From NCBI GenBank assembly GCA_026646875.1, contig JAPKHL010000071.1, positions 1-35,133 on the forward strand: a stretch of DNA of 35,133 nt. The letters are read 5' to 3'. Shown one piece after another: positions 1 through 11,266 of this stretch. The position numbers and the translations under genes are program-made. Position 1 is the first letter of the stretch; each line of letters begins with the position of its first letter. The notes beneath the pieces are model-generated. The model did no database searches. It saw only the letters and a program-made list of their open reading frames with translations, and had not been told where the DNA came from. Source of the DNA: Rhodocyclaceae bacterium (GTDB taxonomy: Bacteria; Pseudomonadota; Gammaproteobacteria; Burkholderiales; Rhodocyclaceae).

Positions 1-1634
<1,634 letters not shown>

Positions 1635-1639
1635 TAGTC

Positions 1640-2455
1640 ATGGAAAACCCCATGGGCTTTGCCCACTTCCTGAGCAACGCCGACGGCGTTGCCCGCTTCG
1701 TGCTGGGCCTGATGCTGGTTGCCTCGATCGGCACCTGGTACCTGATCGTCACCAAGGGCATCCGCGTCCTGCGCATGCGCCGCCGCAGCGAAGCCTTCCT
1801 CACCGCCTTCTGGGAGGCCCCCAACCTCGAGGCCGTCGCCTCCAGCATCCGCGAGAACGGCACCACCGAGCCCTTCTCGCACCTCGTGCACCACGGCTTC
1901 ACCGCCATCGAGCAGCACAACCGCCGCAAGAGCGGCTGCGAGTGCAACACCGCCGGCCTGATCAATTCCGGCGCGCCCGACGACCTGCTCACGCGCGCCC
2001 TCAAGCGCGCCATCGACGAGGATCGCAGCCACCTCGAATTCGGCCAGACCTTCCTCGCCACGGTCGCCTCGGCGGCACCCTTCATCGGCCTGTTCGGCAC
2101 CGTCTGGGGGATCTACCACGCCCTGATCGCCATCGGCCTCTCCGGCCAGGGCACGCTCGACAAGGTCGCCGGCCCGGTCGGCGAGGCGCTGATCATGACC
2201 GCCATCGGCCTCGCCGTGGCGATCCCCGCCGCCATCGGCTACAACGCCTTCGCACGCGCCAACCGCAACACCCTGTCGCGTCTGAACTCCTTCGCCTACG
2301 ACGTGTTCGCCTTCCTCGCCACCGGCGTCAAGACCTCGCCGATGCTCACCGACGCCCGCGCCACCAGCGAGCGGGTGATCGCCCTGGCGCGCGGACAGGG
2401 CAGCGGCGCCGAGACGGAAAACCGCGGCGGCCATCCCGGCCTCGCGGTGCGCTGA
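1640..2455 (+). CDS. exbB: ExbB proton-channel subunit (MotA/TolQ/ExbB family)
   Basis: A 271-residue inner-membrane protein of the proton-driven motor that energises TonB. A first membrane segment lies near residues 18-38 (FVLGLMLVASIGTWYLIV). A long cytoplasmic region follows, then the family core with two further membrane segments: FLATVASAAPFIGLFGTVWG near 135-155 and EALIMTAIGLAVAIPAAIGY near 182-202. The ATG at 1640 is preceded by AGGAG at 1624-1628, about 11 bases away, overlapping the end of tonB. ExbD follows after 10 bases. The protein resembles the long TonB-system ExbB rather than the ~200-residue copy at 20688-21296, so the two probably serve different partners. The C-terminal tail after residue 240 is polar and not conserved as far as I can tell. 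Confidence 0.92.
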   Translation: MENPMGFAHFLSNADGVARFVLGLMLVASIGTWYLIVTKGIRVLRMRRRSEAFLTAFWEAPNLEAVASSIRENGTTEPFSHLVHHGFTAIEQHNRRKSGCECNTAGLINSGAPDDLLTRALKRAIDEDRSHLEFGQTFLATVASAAPFIGLFGTVWGIYHALIAIGLSGQGTLDKVAGPVGEALIMTAIGLAVAIPAAIGYNAFARANRNTLSRLNSFAYDVFAFLATGVKTSPMLTDARATSERVIALARGQGSGAETENRGGHPGLAVR

Positions 2456-2465
2456 GGAGAACGCC

Positions 2466-2816
<351 letters not shown>

Positions 2817-2859
2817 GGTCGCCCACCGTTCACACAGTCAACCAATCCAGGGAGAAAAC

Positions 2860-5022
2860 ATGAACAGCCGTCTCAAGCCCGTTGTTGCCGCCGTCCTGCT
2901 GGCTCTCGCCGCCCTTCCGGCGGGCGCCGCCGACAGGACACTGGGCGAAGTCGAGGTCAAGGGCACGCCGCAGGCCAAGCCGCAATCGCGCCTGCGCGAC
3001 GAGATCATCGCCACCGAGTCGGTCTCGGAGGCCGACATCCGCAAGACCAACGCGGCCACGCTCAACGAGGCCATCGACAACAACCCCGGCGTCTCGGTCC
3101 AGACGGAGTGTTCGATCTGCAACGTGCGCAACGTCACGCTGAACAACCTGCCCGGCCGCTTCACGACGATCATGATCGACGGCGTGCCGATCTTCTCCTC
3201 GGTCTCGTCGGCCTACGGCCTCGACATGATCGGCGTCAACGGCGTCGAACGCATCGACATCTCGCGCGGCGCCGGCGCCAGCCTGATCGCGCCCGAGGCG
3301 CTGGCCGGCGCGGTGAACATCGTCTCCAAGCGGCCGGCCGCGCCGGAGACCGTGCTCCAGCTGCAGGGCGGCGAAATGGGCTACAAGCGGATCGACGGCT
3401 TCCTTGCCCGGCCTTTCGCCGGCGGCGCCTTCACCGCCTCGTTCAACGCCAACCACCACGATTCGCAGGACGACAACGGCAACGGCGTCGGCGAATACAC
3501 CGGCTACAAGCGCTACCTCGGCGGTCTCGGCCTGTTCCTCGACGATGTCGGTGGCTTCAGGCTCCGCGGCCGTCTCGACCTGGTGGACGAAAAGCGCGGC
3601 GGCGGCGCGCTCGGCAACGACTACGCGTCGATCAAGGACAACCTGGGCGGCAACCCCTTCGACTGGCGACAGGGCGCCGGCGGCTCGCCCGACCGCGCAG
3701 GCTGGATCCGCCCCGACGGCGATTTCGCGGCCGCCGTGGCCGACGGCCAGAATCCGGTGCAACTCGCCGACGGCCGCGTACTGCTTCCCTACGACAGCGG
3801 GCGCGGCGGCTTCTCGGAAATCATTTACACCAAGCGCCAGCAGGCCATCGTCTCCGGCGAGCGCGCCCTCGCCGGCGGCGGCAAGCTCAAGCTCGCCTTC
3901 GGTTACGCCCACCACGACCAGGATTCCTTCTACGAGGGCGACACCTATCTCGCCAAGCAGGACCAGCACTACAGCGAAGTCAGCCTGCAGCAGCCGTTCG
4001 GCGCGACGCTGCTCACCGTCGGCCTCAACTACCGCTACGAGGATCTCAAGTCGCACGGCCGCCTGGCCGACGGCACCCGGGTGAACGGCCTCGACAACTA
4101 CGTCTACAAGACGCCCGGCGTCTTCCTGCAGGCCTATCGCGCCTTCTTCGACGACCACCTCGAAGTGAATGCCTCGCTGCGCTACGACGACCACAACGTC
4201 TTCGGCGGCATCTCCAGCCCGCGCATCAACGCGCTCTGGCACCACACCCACGAGATCAACAGCCGCTTCGCGCTGGGCAAGGGCTTCCGCGCGCCGACCT
4301 CGTTCTTCGAGCAGGACCACGGCATCCTCGCCACAACGCGCATCGACCGCCGGATCGACAAGCCCGAGAAATCGGACAACGCCAGCTACACCTTCTCCTA
4401 CGCCGGCGACCGCGACGCGCTCGTCGTGTCGGCCAACTACAACAAGATCACCAATTACGCGCTGCTCGACTCGGGCGCCAGCGATCCGCTCAGCGGCGAC
4501 CCGATCACGCTGTTCACCCAGTCCGCGCACCCGGTCACCGTCAAGGGCATCGACGCCACCTACACGCGCCGCTTCAGCCAGGCGCTCGAGGGCACGCTCG
4601 GCGCCGAGGCCTTCTCCTACCGCTTCAACCCCGGCGACCTCTCCTTCGCCCGGCCCAGGCACCGTGTTTACCTGCGCGCCGACTACGACGCCGGCCCCTG
4701 GGATCTCCTCGCCCGCGCCACCTGGACCGGCCCGATGGACCTCGCGCGCTTCTACGACTACGCCAACAACCCGCGCTACAACCTCGACGGCACCCGCAAG
4801 CGCGACAAGAGCCCGGGCTACTGGACGGTGGACGTCAACGGCCGTTACCGCTTCGACAAGACCACCTCGCTGGTCGTCGGCGTGAACAACCTGTTCGACT
4901 ACCGCCAGACCAAGGTCGAGGACTTCCTCTGGGTGGACGGCGCCGGCAACATCGACGTCACCCACTTCTGGGCGCCCAACCGTGGCCGGCAGTTCTACGC
5001 CGGCGTGCGCTTCGACCTCTGA
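2860..5022 (+). CDS. TonB-dependent outer-membrane receptor with CxxC in the plug
   Basis: A 720-residue TonB-dependent receptor. It has a signal peptide (residues 1-23, ending PAGAA), a TonB-box-like LGEVEV just after it, a plug domain (about 40-160; IMIDGVPI, VERIDISRGAGASLI, AGAVNIVSKRP), a 22-strand-type barrel, and the terminal aromatic strand GRQFYAGVRFDL. Start ATG has GGGAG 8 bases upstream. Cys84 and Cys87 (ECSICN) sit in the plug; plug cysteines are unusual and would be exposed to the periplasm. Substrate is unknown: position after tonB-exbBD and before a thioredoxin-like gene and feoB suggests a metal or metal chelate. I recognise the family, not a specific ligand. Confidence 0.9.
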   Translation: MNSRLKPVVAAVLLALAALPAGAADRTLGEVEVKGTPQAKPQSRLRDEIIATESVSEADIRKTNAATLNEAIDNNPGVSVQTECSICNVRNVTLNNLPGRFTTIMIDGVPIFSSVSSAYGLDMIGVNGVERIDISRGAGASLIAPEALAGAVNIVSKRPAAPETVLQLQGGEMGYKRIDGFLARPFAGGAFTASFNANHHDSQDDNGNGVGEYTGYKRYLGGLGLFLDDVGGFRLRGRLDLVDEKRGGGALGNDYASIKDNLGGNPFDWRQGAGGSPDRAGWIRPDGDFAAAVADGQNPVQLADGRVLLPYDSGRGGFSEIIYTKRQQAIVSGERALAGGGKLKLAFGYAHHDQDSFYEGDTYLAKQDQHYSEVSLQQPFGATLLTVGLNYRYEDLKSHGRLADGTRVNGLDNYVYKTPGVFLQAYRAFFDDHLEVNASLRYDDHNVFGGISSPRINALWHHTHEINSRFALGKGFRAPTSFFEQDHGILATTRIDRRIDKPEKSDNASYTFSYAGDRDALVVSANYNKITNYALLDSGASDPLSGDPITLFTQSAHPVTVKGIDATYTRRFSQALEGTLGAEAFSYRFNPGDLSFARPRHRVYLRADYDAGPWDLLARATWTGPMDLARFYDYANNPRYNLDGTRKRDKSPGYWTVDVNGRYRFDKTTSLVVGVNNLFDYRQTKVEDFLWVDGAGNIDVTHFWAPNRGRQFYAGVRFDL

Positions 5023-5088
5023 CGCGGCACCCCGCCGCCACCGATCCGCATGTCCCCACCGCCAGCCGTCCGCACGACACGCCAGCCA

Positions 5089-5559
5089 ATGCCCCGCATC
5101 ATCGCGCTCGCCGCCGCGCTCGGCGCGGCGAGCGCCCTCGCCGCGCCGCCCGGGTCCCCTCTTGATTTCGACCTGCCGGGCCCCGGCGGCTTCGTCCGGC
5201 TCGCCGAACTGCCGCCGCGCGTCACCCTGGTCAATTTCTGGCGCGCCGACTGCCCCCCCTGCGTGCGCGAACTGCCGCTGCTCAATCGCCATGCCGCGAC
5301 CCACCCGGAATTGCGCGTCGTCGCCATCGCCCTGCAAACCCCGGGCGAAAGCGAAAGTGCCGCACAACGCCCGTTGCCGCCGGTGCTCGCCCTGCACGGA
5401 CCGCGCCAGCCGCAAGGGCTGCTCGCGCGCTTCGGCAACCGCGCCGGCGCCCTCCCGCACACCGTCATGCTCGACGCCCACCGCCGCCCCTGCGCCCGCC
5501 GCACCGGCGAGATCGACGCCGCCTGGCTGGCCGCCGCCAGTCGCGCCTGCGCCGCCTGA
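5089..5559 (+). CDS. Secreted thioredoxin-like protein (TlpA/peroxiredoxin-like fold), CPPC active site
   Basis: About 156 residues from the ATG at 5089. A signal peptide (MPRIIALAAALGAASALAA) is followed by FDLPGPGGFVRLAELPPRVTLVNFWRADCPPC, a thioredoxin fold with CPPC where TlpA-type proteins usually have CxPC. The cis-Pro region appears as LPHTVML. An in-frame ATG at 5050 would add 13 residues ahead of the signal peptide; neither start has a convincing ribosome site, and I prefer 5089 because it puts the hydrophobic segment at the N-terminus. It lies between the CxxC receptor (66 bases upstream) and feoB (23 bases downstream), so it probably acts in the periplasm on thiols or metal centres of this uptake block. 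That partner assignment is inference. Confidence 0.8.
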   Translation: MPRIIALAAALGAASALAAPPGSPLDFDLPGPGGFVRLAELPPRVTLVNFWRADCPPCVRELPLLNRHAATHPELRVVAIALQTPGESESAAQRPLPPVLALHGPRQPQGLLARFGNRAGALPHTVMLDAHRRPCARRTGEIDAAWLAAASRACAA

Positions 5560-5582
5560 AGCCTGTAGCCCCAAGGAAAGTC

Positions 5583-7547
5583 ATGTCCAGCGAACTCACC
5601 GCCAGCGTCCCTCCCGGCCTCCTCCTCGTCGGCCAGCCCAACGTCGGCAAGTCCGTCCTTTTCCACGCGCTGACCGGCCGCTACGTCACCGTTTCCAACT
5701 ACCCGGGCACCACCGTCGAAGTCTCGCGCGGCACCGCGCAGGCACTCGGCGGGCTGCCGGTGCTCGACACCCCGGGCGTCATCTCGCTGCCCTCGCGCAC
5801 CGGCGACGAGCACGCCACCACGCACGCACTGCTCGGCGAGGCGAACGCCACGCTGCTGCAGGTGGGCGACGCCAAGAACCTGCGCCGCACCCTGCAGCTG
5901 ACCGTGCTGATGGCCGAGATGGGCCGCCCGATGCTGCTCGCGCTGAACATGATCGACGAGGCCGAGGCGCGCGGCGCCACGGTCGACGCCGCCGCCCTGG
6001 CCGCCGAGCTCGGACTGCCGGTGCTGCCCACGGTGGCCACGCGCGGCCAGGGCATCGACGCCCTGCGCGCGGCCATTCCGCGGGCGGCGGTGCCGCGCTT
6101 CCGCCTCGAATACCCGGCCGACGTCGAAAGCACGCTGGACCGCATGGCCGCCCCGCTGGCCCCCCTTGGCGAGGGCTGCGGCATCGCCCCGCGCGCGCTC
6201 GGCCTGCTCTTCCTCGCCGGCGACGGCGAGCTCGAAGGCTGGCTGGAAGGCCGCCTCGGCGAGGGCACCCTCGACACCCTGCGCGCCCTGCGCGATGCCC
6301 TCCAGCTCGAGTCCACCGAACCGCTCGCTGCCGTGCTGCAGCAGACCCGCATGGCCGCCGCCGAGCGCATCGCCGGCCGCGTCATCCGGCAAGCGCCGCA
6401 GGCCGCCGGCAGTTTCGCCCAGCGCCTCGGCGCGCGCGCCGTGCACCCGGTGTGGGGCTGGCCGATCCTGCTCGCGGTGCTCTACGCGATCTACGGGTTC
6501 GTCGGCGAATTCGGCGCCGGCACGCTGGTCGGCCTGCTCGAGGAAGATCTCTTCGGCGGCATCATCAACCCCTGGTTCGAGGGCGCGGTGCGCGCGCTCG
6601 TCCCCTGGCCCTGGGCCGCCGACCTGCTGATCGGCGAATACGGCCTGTGGACCATGGGGATGACCTACGCGCTGGCGCTGATCCTGCCGATCGTCACCAC
6701 CTTCTTCATCGCCTTCGGCGCGCTCGAGGACTCCGGCTACTTCTCGCGCCTGACCGTGCTCTCCAACCGCAGCTTCAGCAAGATGGGGCTCAACGGCCGC
6801 GCCGTGCTGCCGATGGTGCTCGGCCTCGGCTGCGTGACCATGGCCACGCTGACCACCCGCATCCTGCACAGCCCGCGCGAGAAGCTGATCGTCACCTTCC
6901 TGCTCGCCCTGGCCATCCCCTGCTCGGCGCAGCTCGGCGTGGTGATGGGCATGCTCGCCGGCATCTCCTTCACCGCCACGCTGATCTGGTTCGTCGTCGT
7001 CCTTGCCGTGCTGGTCACCGTCGGCTGGCTCGCCAACCGCGTCATCAAGGGTCGCCGCATCCCGCTGATGACCGAACTGCCGCCGCTGCGCCTGCCCGCC
7101 GTCGGCAACGTGCTGACCAAGACCTGGGCGCGCCTCAAGTGGTACCTGATCGAGGTGATCCCGCTCTTCCTGCTCGGCGCCTTCATCCTCTACGTGCTCG
7201 ACCGCATCGGCGCCCTGCCCTGGCTGATCGAGGCCGGCGAACCGCTGGTCACCGGCTGGCTCGGTCTGCCGAAGGAAGCCTCGGCGGCCTTCCTGATGGG
7301 CTTCCTGCGCCGTGATTTCGGCGCCACCGGCCTGTTCGCCATGGGCGCCGCGCTGTCGCCGGCGCAGATGCTGGTCGGCATCGTCACCCTCACGCTGTTC
7401 GTCCCCTGCTTCGCCAGCCTGATGATGATCGTCAAGGAGCACGGTGCCCGCCGCGCCGCCCTGATGGTCGCCCTGATCGTCCCGCTGGCCTTCTTCCTCG
7501 GCGGCCTCCTGCGCTTCGCGCTGGCCGCCGCCGGCTGGGGGCAGTGA
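5583..7547 (+). CDS. feoB: Ferrous iron transporter FeoB (variant gate motif)
   Basis: A 654-residue GTPase-permease for Fe(II). The N-terminal G domain has G1 GQPNVGKS (17-24), G2 region YPGTTVE (40-46), G3 DTPG (62-65) and G4 NMID. A helical spacer follows to about residue 280, then the membrane part with roughly 8-10 helices. The two Cys-containing gate motifs are present, but the first reads GLGCVTMATLTTR rather than the GxGCxxPA form of E. coli; the second is IPCSAQLG. The protein is shorter than E. coli FeoB (773 residues), chiefly at the C-terminus. Start ATG has AAGGAAAG immediately upstream. FeoA is not adjacent but lies 3.7 kb downstream on the same strand. Confidence 0.92.
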   Translation: MSSELTASVPPGLLLVGQPNVGKSVLFHALTGRYVTVSNYPGTTVEVSRGTAQALGGLPVLDTPGVISLPSRTGDEHATTHALLGEANATLLQVGDAKNLRRTLQLTVLMAEMGRPMLLALNMIDEAEARGATVDAAALAAELGLPVLPTVATRGQGIDALRAAIPRAAVPRFRLEYPADVESTLDRMAAPLAPLGEGCGIAPRALGLLFLAGDGELEGWLEGRLGEGTLDTLRALRDALQLESTEPLAAVLQQTRMAAAERIAGRVIRQAPQAAGSFAQRLGARAVHPVWGWPILLAVLYAIYGFVGEFGAGTLVGLLEEDLFGGIINPWFEGAVRALVPWPWAADLLIGEYGLWTMGMTYALALILPIVTTFFIAFGALEDSGYFSRLTVLSNRSFSKMGLNGRAVLPMVLGLGCVTMATLTTRILHSPREKLIVTFLLALAIPCSAQLGVVMGMLAGISFTATLIWFVVVLAVLVTVGWLANRVIKGRRIPLMTELPPLRLPAVGNVLTKTWARLKWYLIEVIPLFLLGAFILYVLDRIGALPWLIEAGEPLVTGWLGLPKEASAAFLMGFLRRDFGATGLFAMGAALSPAQMLVGIVTLTLFVPCFASLMMIVKEHGARRAALMVALIVPLAFFLGGLLRFALAAAGWGQ

Positions 7548-7561
7548 TCGCCTGACACACG

Positions 7562-7589
7562 GCGGCGTCGGGTACGCCGCTCCCGTTTT
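7562..7589 (+). terminator. Probable intrinsic terminator after feoB
   Basis: GCGGCGT (7562-7568) and ACGCCGC (7574-7580) form a perfect 7-bp stem with a 5-base loop, followed by tcccg and a short TTTT at 7586-7589. It lies 15 bases past the feoB stop. The T-run is short and interrupted, so termination may be partial. Confidence 0.5.
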
Positions 7590-7677
7590 CCCGCCTCCCC
7601 CAGCGAGGCCCCCCCAGCCAGCCGCAAGCCAGCCAGCAACCCCTGCTCCCCTGCGGAGCCCCCCACGGAGATTTGCC

Positions 7678-9945
7678 ATGCAACCCCGTTCCCAAAAAAA
7701 GAAAACGGCTGCGACCCTGCCCCGGCGCCTGCCCATCGCCACCCTGGTCACCCTCGCCCTGTGCAGCGCCAGCCACGCCGCCGAGACGCAGCTGCCGACC
7801 GTGCGCGTCGAGGCCGATGCCGAGCGTTCGTCCAAGGAAACCTACCAGGCCACCACCACGAAGATCGGCAAGGGCAAGCAGGATCTGCGCGACGTGCCGC
7901 AATCGGTGACCGTGGTGACCGAGCGCCTGCTCGACGACCGCAACCTCGACACCCTGAAGGATGCGCTGCACAGCACCGCCGGTATCAGCTTCCTGGCGGC
8001 CGAGGGCGGCGAGGAGGACATCCGCCTGCGCGGCTTCTCGCTGCAGGCGAGCGGCGACATCTTCGTCGACGGCATGCGCGATCCGGCCTTCTACGAGCGC
8101 GACACCTTCAACTACGACCGCCTCGAGGTGCTGCGCGGATCGGCATCGATGCTGTTCGGACGCGGTTCGACCGGCGGCGTGGCGAACCAGGTCAGCAAGG
8201 AACCCTTCCTGATGAACCAGAACGAGGTCACGGCGACGGTCGGCAGCGGCAACTACCGCCGCGTCGAGGGCGACTTCAACGTCAAGGTCGGCGACAACGC
8301 CGCCTTCCGCGTGGCGGCCATGTGGAACGGCTCGGACGCTTTCAGCCAGTACGGCGCCGGCCTTGACAAGAAGGGCATCGCGCCCTCGCTGCGCCTGGGC
8401 ATCGGCACGGCCAACGAATTCCTGCTCAGCTACTATCACCTCGACAACCACAACGGCATCAACTACGGGATGCCGTGGATGACGCCCACCGCCGGCAGCG
8501 GCAACCGCGCGGTGGTGCCGGTCGATGGCAAGAACTACTACGGCATGGCCAGCGACTACAACGCCGGCACGGCCCAATTCGCCACGCTCAGCCACCTCCA
8601 CCGTTTCGCCGGCGGCGGCGAGCTGAAGACGACCTTCCGCACCGGCAGCTTCGAGCGCGACCAGCGCGCCAGCGCCATCCGCTTCTGCACGCGCACGGTG
8701 AATCCGACCACCGGCGCGGTCACCAACCCGAGCTGCCCGAGCAGCGTCACCGGCGACACCCTCAGCGACGCCACCGTCCTCACGCGCGGCACCAACATCA
8801 AGATGATGGATCTCGACACGCGCATGCTGCAGAGCGACTACAGCGGCAAGTTCGACTGGTTCGGCCTCGGCCACGCGGTGCTCACCGGCATCGACCTCGC
8901 CGACGACGACTTCACCGGCTATACCCCGGGCCTGCCGGCCGGCGTCACGCTGACCAAGCCGACCACCACGATCGGCGCGCCGGACGACGGCGCCAGCGTG
9001 GACGAAGCGCTGCGCCTGAAGATCAAGAACCGCGACTTCGCCTCGACGGCGGTCGGCATCTACCTCCAGGACATGATCCAGATCGCCCCGGCCTGGAAAA
9101 TCCTTGCCGGCCTGCGCTGGGACCGCTTCGAGGGCACCTACCGCACCTTCGGTACCAGCGGCGACAGCGCCGGCCAGGTGACAGCCACGCGCGGCCGCAG
9201 CGACGCGCTGTGGAGCAAGCGTTTCGGCGTGCTCTACCAGCCCACGCCGATGGCCTCCTTCCACTTCTCCTACGCCACCTCGTTCAACACCTCGGGCGAC
9301 ACCTACCAGTACGATGCCCTCGGTTCGAACACGCCGCCGGAGGGCAGCCGCAACCTCGAACTGGGCGCCAAGCTCGATTCCGAGGACGGCAGCCTGAGCA
9401 CCCGCCTTGCGCTCTTCCACTCGACCAAGTTCAACGAGCGCAACCGCGACGAGGAGTCGGTCAACGCCACCAACTACGTCCTTTCCGGGGCCCGCCACGC
9501 CGCCGGCGTGGAGGCCGACGTCGCCGGACGCATCGGCCGCAACGTCGAGATCTACGCCTCCTATGCCTGGATTCCCTCGGCCCGCATCGACAAGGGCGCC
9601 TCGGACGGCAGCACCCTGCTGCAGGGCGAAACGGTCGGCGCACGCCCGGGCCTGACGCCCAAGCACAGCGGCACGGTCTGGGCCACCTGGCAGGTGGACG
9701 GCAGGTGGCGCCTGGGCGGCGGCCTCAACCTGCGCAGCACGCAGACGCCGCAGCAGTCGCCGACGGTCAAGGCGCCGGGCTTCCTGACCGCCGACCTGAC
9801 CGAGTACGCCGTGGCGCGCGACCTCAAGCTCAAGCTCAACGTCACCAACGTCACCGACAAGCTCTACGCCGACTACCTGTACCGCGGCCACTACATCGCC
9901 GGCGCCCCGCGCACCGTGCAGCTGAGCGCCAACTACAAGTTCTGA
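7678..9945 (+). CDS. TonB-dependent siderophore receptor (catecholate/Fiu-like)
   Basis: A 755-residue outer-membrane receptor of the siderophore type. It has a signal peptide (about 1-34, ending SHAA), then QLPTVRVEA as a probable TonB box. The plug domain carries the siderophore-receptor signatures DVPQSVTVVTERLLDD, IRLRGFS, IFVDGMRD, RLEVLRGSASMLFGRGSTGG and ANQVSKEPF. The barrel ends in APRTVQLSANYKF. The resemblance to Fiu and other catecholate receptors is by these motifs; the ligand is not proven. A Cys pair around residues 340-355 lies in a barrel loop. Start ATG has GGAGAT 5 bases upstream. The next gene begins 14 bases after the stop, suggesting a receptor-DUF1513 unit. No Fur box was recognised in the 130-base gap upstream. 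Confidence 0.9.
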   Translation: MQPRSQKKKTAATLPRRLPIATLVTLALCSASHAAETQLPTVRVEADAERSSKETYQATTTKIGKGKQDLRDVPQSVTVVTERLLDDRNLDTLKDALHSTAGISFLAAEGGEEDIRLRGFSLQASGDIFVDGMRDPAFYERDTFNYDRLEVLRGSASMLFGRGSTGGVANQVSKEPFLMNQNEVTATVGSGNYRRVEGDFNVKVGDNAAFRVAAMWNGSDAFSQYGAGLDKKGIAPSLRLGIGTANEFLLSYYHLDNHNGINYGMPWMTPTAGSGNRAVVPVDGKNYYGMASDYNAGTAQFATLSHLHRFAGGGELKTTFRTGSFERDQRASAIRFCTRTVNPTTGAVTNPSCPSSVTGDTLSDATVLTRGTNIKMMDLDTRMLQSDYSGKFDWFGLGHAVLTGIDLADDDFTGYTPGLPAGVTLTKPTTTIGAPDDGASVDEALRLKIKNRDFASTAVGIYLQDMIQIAPAWKILAGLRWDRFEGTYRTFGTSGDSAGQVTATRGRSDALWSKRFGVLYQPTPMASFHFSYATSFNTSGDTYQYDALGSNTPPEGSRNLELGAKLDSEDGSLSTRLALFHSTKFNERNRDEESVNATNYVLSGARHAAGVEADVAGRIGRNVEIYASYAWIPSARIDKGASDGSTLLQGETVGARPGLTPKHSGTVWATWQVDGRWRLGGGLNLRSTQTPQQSPTVKAPGFLTADLTEYAVARDLKLKLNVTNVTDKLYADYLYRGHYIAGAPRTVQLSANYKF

Positions 9946-9959
9946 CCGGGAGATCCACG

Positions 9960-11141
9960 ATGAAGAAGCGCACTTTCCTCGGCGGTCTCACGGCCGGCCT
10001 CGCCGGCGCCCTGCTGCCTTCCCTCGCCTTCGCCACGCCGGCCGCCCCCGCCGCCGGCAGCGGTCCGGCGATGATCGCCGCCTGGCGCAGCTCGCTGCGC
10101 CTCTCGCCGCGCGGCGAGGTGCTCGATGGCACGGGCGGCGACTACATCGGCTTCCTCGAGCCGGACTGGCATGCCGGGCGGGTCCACATCCGCCTCGCCC
10201 TGCCGGTGCCCGACCGCGTGCATGGGCTGGTCGCCCTGCCGGACGGCGGCTTCGTCGCCGTCGCCTACCGCCCGGGCCAGTGGCTGCGACGCATCGACGC
10301 CGACGGCGGCGTCGCGCAGCGCCTGGAGATGGCCAGCGAAGGCAGCGGCAACACCGCGCGCACGCTCGACGGGCACGCCGTGCTGAGTCCGGACGGGCGC
10401 TGGCTGGTCACCACCGAGACGCAGCCCGCCAGCGGCGAGGGCTGGATCAGCGTGCGCGACCCGCAAACGCTGAAGAAGCAGGCCGAATGGCGCACCCACG
10501 GCATCGAGCCGCACGAGGCGCGTTTCGACGCCAGCGGCCGCCTGATCGTGGCCAACGGCGGCATCCTGCGCGCCGCCGGCGACAGGAAGCGCGACCTCGA
10601 CCGCATGGCCTCCTCGCTGGTTCGCCTGGACATCGACAGCGGCGAGCTGCTCGGCCAGTGGCGGGTGCGCGATCCGCGCCTGAGCCTGCGCCATCTCGCC
10701 GTGGCCACCGGCAACGCGCCCAACGGCAAGCCCTACGTCGGCATCGCCATGCAGGCCGAGCACGACGAGCCGGCCAGGCGCGCCGCCGCACCGATCTTCG
10801 CCGTGTGGGACGGCGAGCGGCTGGAGATTCCCTCCTACATGCCGATCGGTCAGGGTTACTGCAGCGACATCGCACCGGCCCCGGACGGCGGCTTCTACCT
10901 CAACGGCGAGCGCGCCAACCGCGTCTTCCGCTGGCATCCGGACAAGCCCGGCGAGCTCGCGGTGATCGCCGAACTGGAGCGCGCCGGCGCCCTGGCCAGC
11001 TGGCGGCCGGGCGATCTGGAGGGCGTCATCATTGGCGCGGCGCGCGGCATGGCGCGCTGGCACCCGGTGGAAAAGCCGGCGATGCTGCGCTGGCCGGTGG
11101 AGATGGCGCTGGACAACCACTGGACGCTTCGCGCCGGCTGA
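9960..11141 (+). CDS. DUF1513 family periplasmic protein (beta-propeller-like)
   Basis: A 393-residue protein with N-terminus KKRTFLGGLTAGLAGALLP, resembling a Tat-like or Sec export signal with a Lys-Arg pair and cleavage near LAFA. The body has the repeated blade-like pattern of DUF1513 proteins: GLVALPDGGFVAVAYRPGQW, LSPDGRWLVTTET, ANGGILRA and YCSDIAPAPDGGFYLNGERA. In other proteobacteria this family is often found beside EfeO/imelysin-type iron proteins; its molecular role is unknown to me. Start ATG has GGGAG 7 bases upstream, 14 bases after the siderophore receptor, so the two are probably translated from one message. A role in handling iron or siderophore in the periplasm is inferred only from context. 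Confidence 0.85.
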   Translation: MKKRTFLGGLTAGLAGALLPSLAFATPAAPAAGSGPAMIAAWRSSLRLSPRGEVLDGTGGDYIGFLEPDWHAGRVHIRLALPVPDRVHGLVALPDGGFVAVAYRPGQWLRRIDADGGVAQRLEMASEGSGNTARTLDGHAVLSPDGRWLVTTETQPASGEGWISVRDPQTLKKQAEWRTHGIEPHEARFDASGRLIVANGGILRAAGDRKRDLDRMASSLVRLDIDSGELLGQWRVRDPRLSLRHLAVATGNAPNGKPYVGIAMQAEHDEPARRAAAPIFAVWDGERLEIPSYMPIGQGYCSDIAPAPDGGFYLNGERANRVFRWHPDKPGELAVIAELERAGALASWRPGDLEGVIIGAARGMARWHPVEKPAMLRWPVEMALDNHWTLRAG

Positions 11142-11169
11142 TTGCACCGGCACAATAGCGGCTTTTCCC

Positions 11170-11194
11170 GCACTGGCCGAATCCCGGCCAGTGC
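11170..11194. terminator. Strong hairpin between the DUF1513 gene and feoA
   Basis: GCACTGGCC (11170-11178) and GGCCAGTGC (11186-11194) form a perfect 9-bp GC-rich stem with a 7-base loop, 29 bases after the upstream stop. There is no T-run on either side, so it is either a weak terminator or an mRNA-stabilising element rather than a classic intrinsic terminator. Confidence 0.45.
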
Positions 11195-11266
11195 TGCAGC
11201 GCCTCCGACGATGCACCGCCGCCAGCTCCTGCGTTGAACCGCCCTGACCGAGGAAGGAACCGCCCT

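Noticed and set aside
2830..5574. Long open frame (914 codons) on the minus strand
   Set aside because: It is the antisense of the receptor and thioredoxin genes, with repetitive Val/Ala/Glu/Arg composition typical of high-GC shadow frames and no family motif.
7548..7677. Fur box ahead of the siderophore receptor
   Set aside because: No sequence near the 19-base Fur consensus was found; the gap is GC-rich with only a terminator hairpin and short CCAGC repeats.
4995..7835. Long open frame (946 codons) on the minus strand
   Set aside because: Antisense to feoB and neighbours; His/Gln/Ala/Gly-rich shadow composition.
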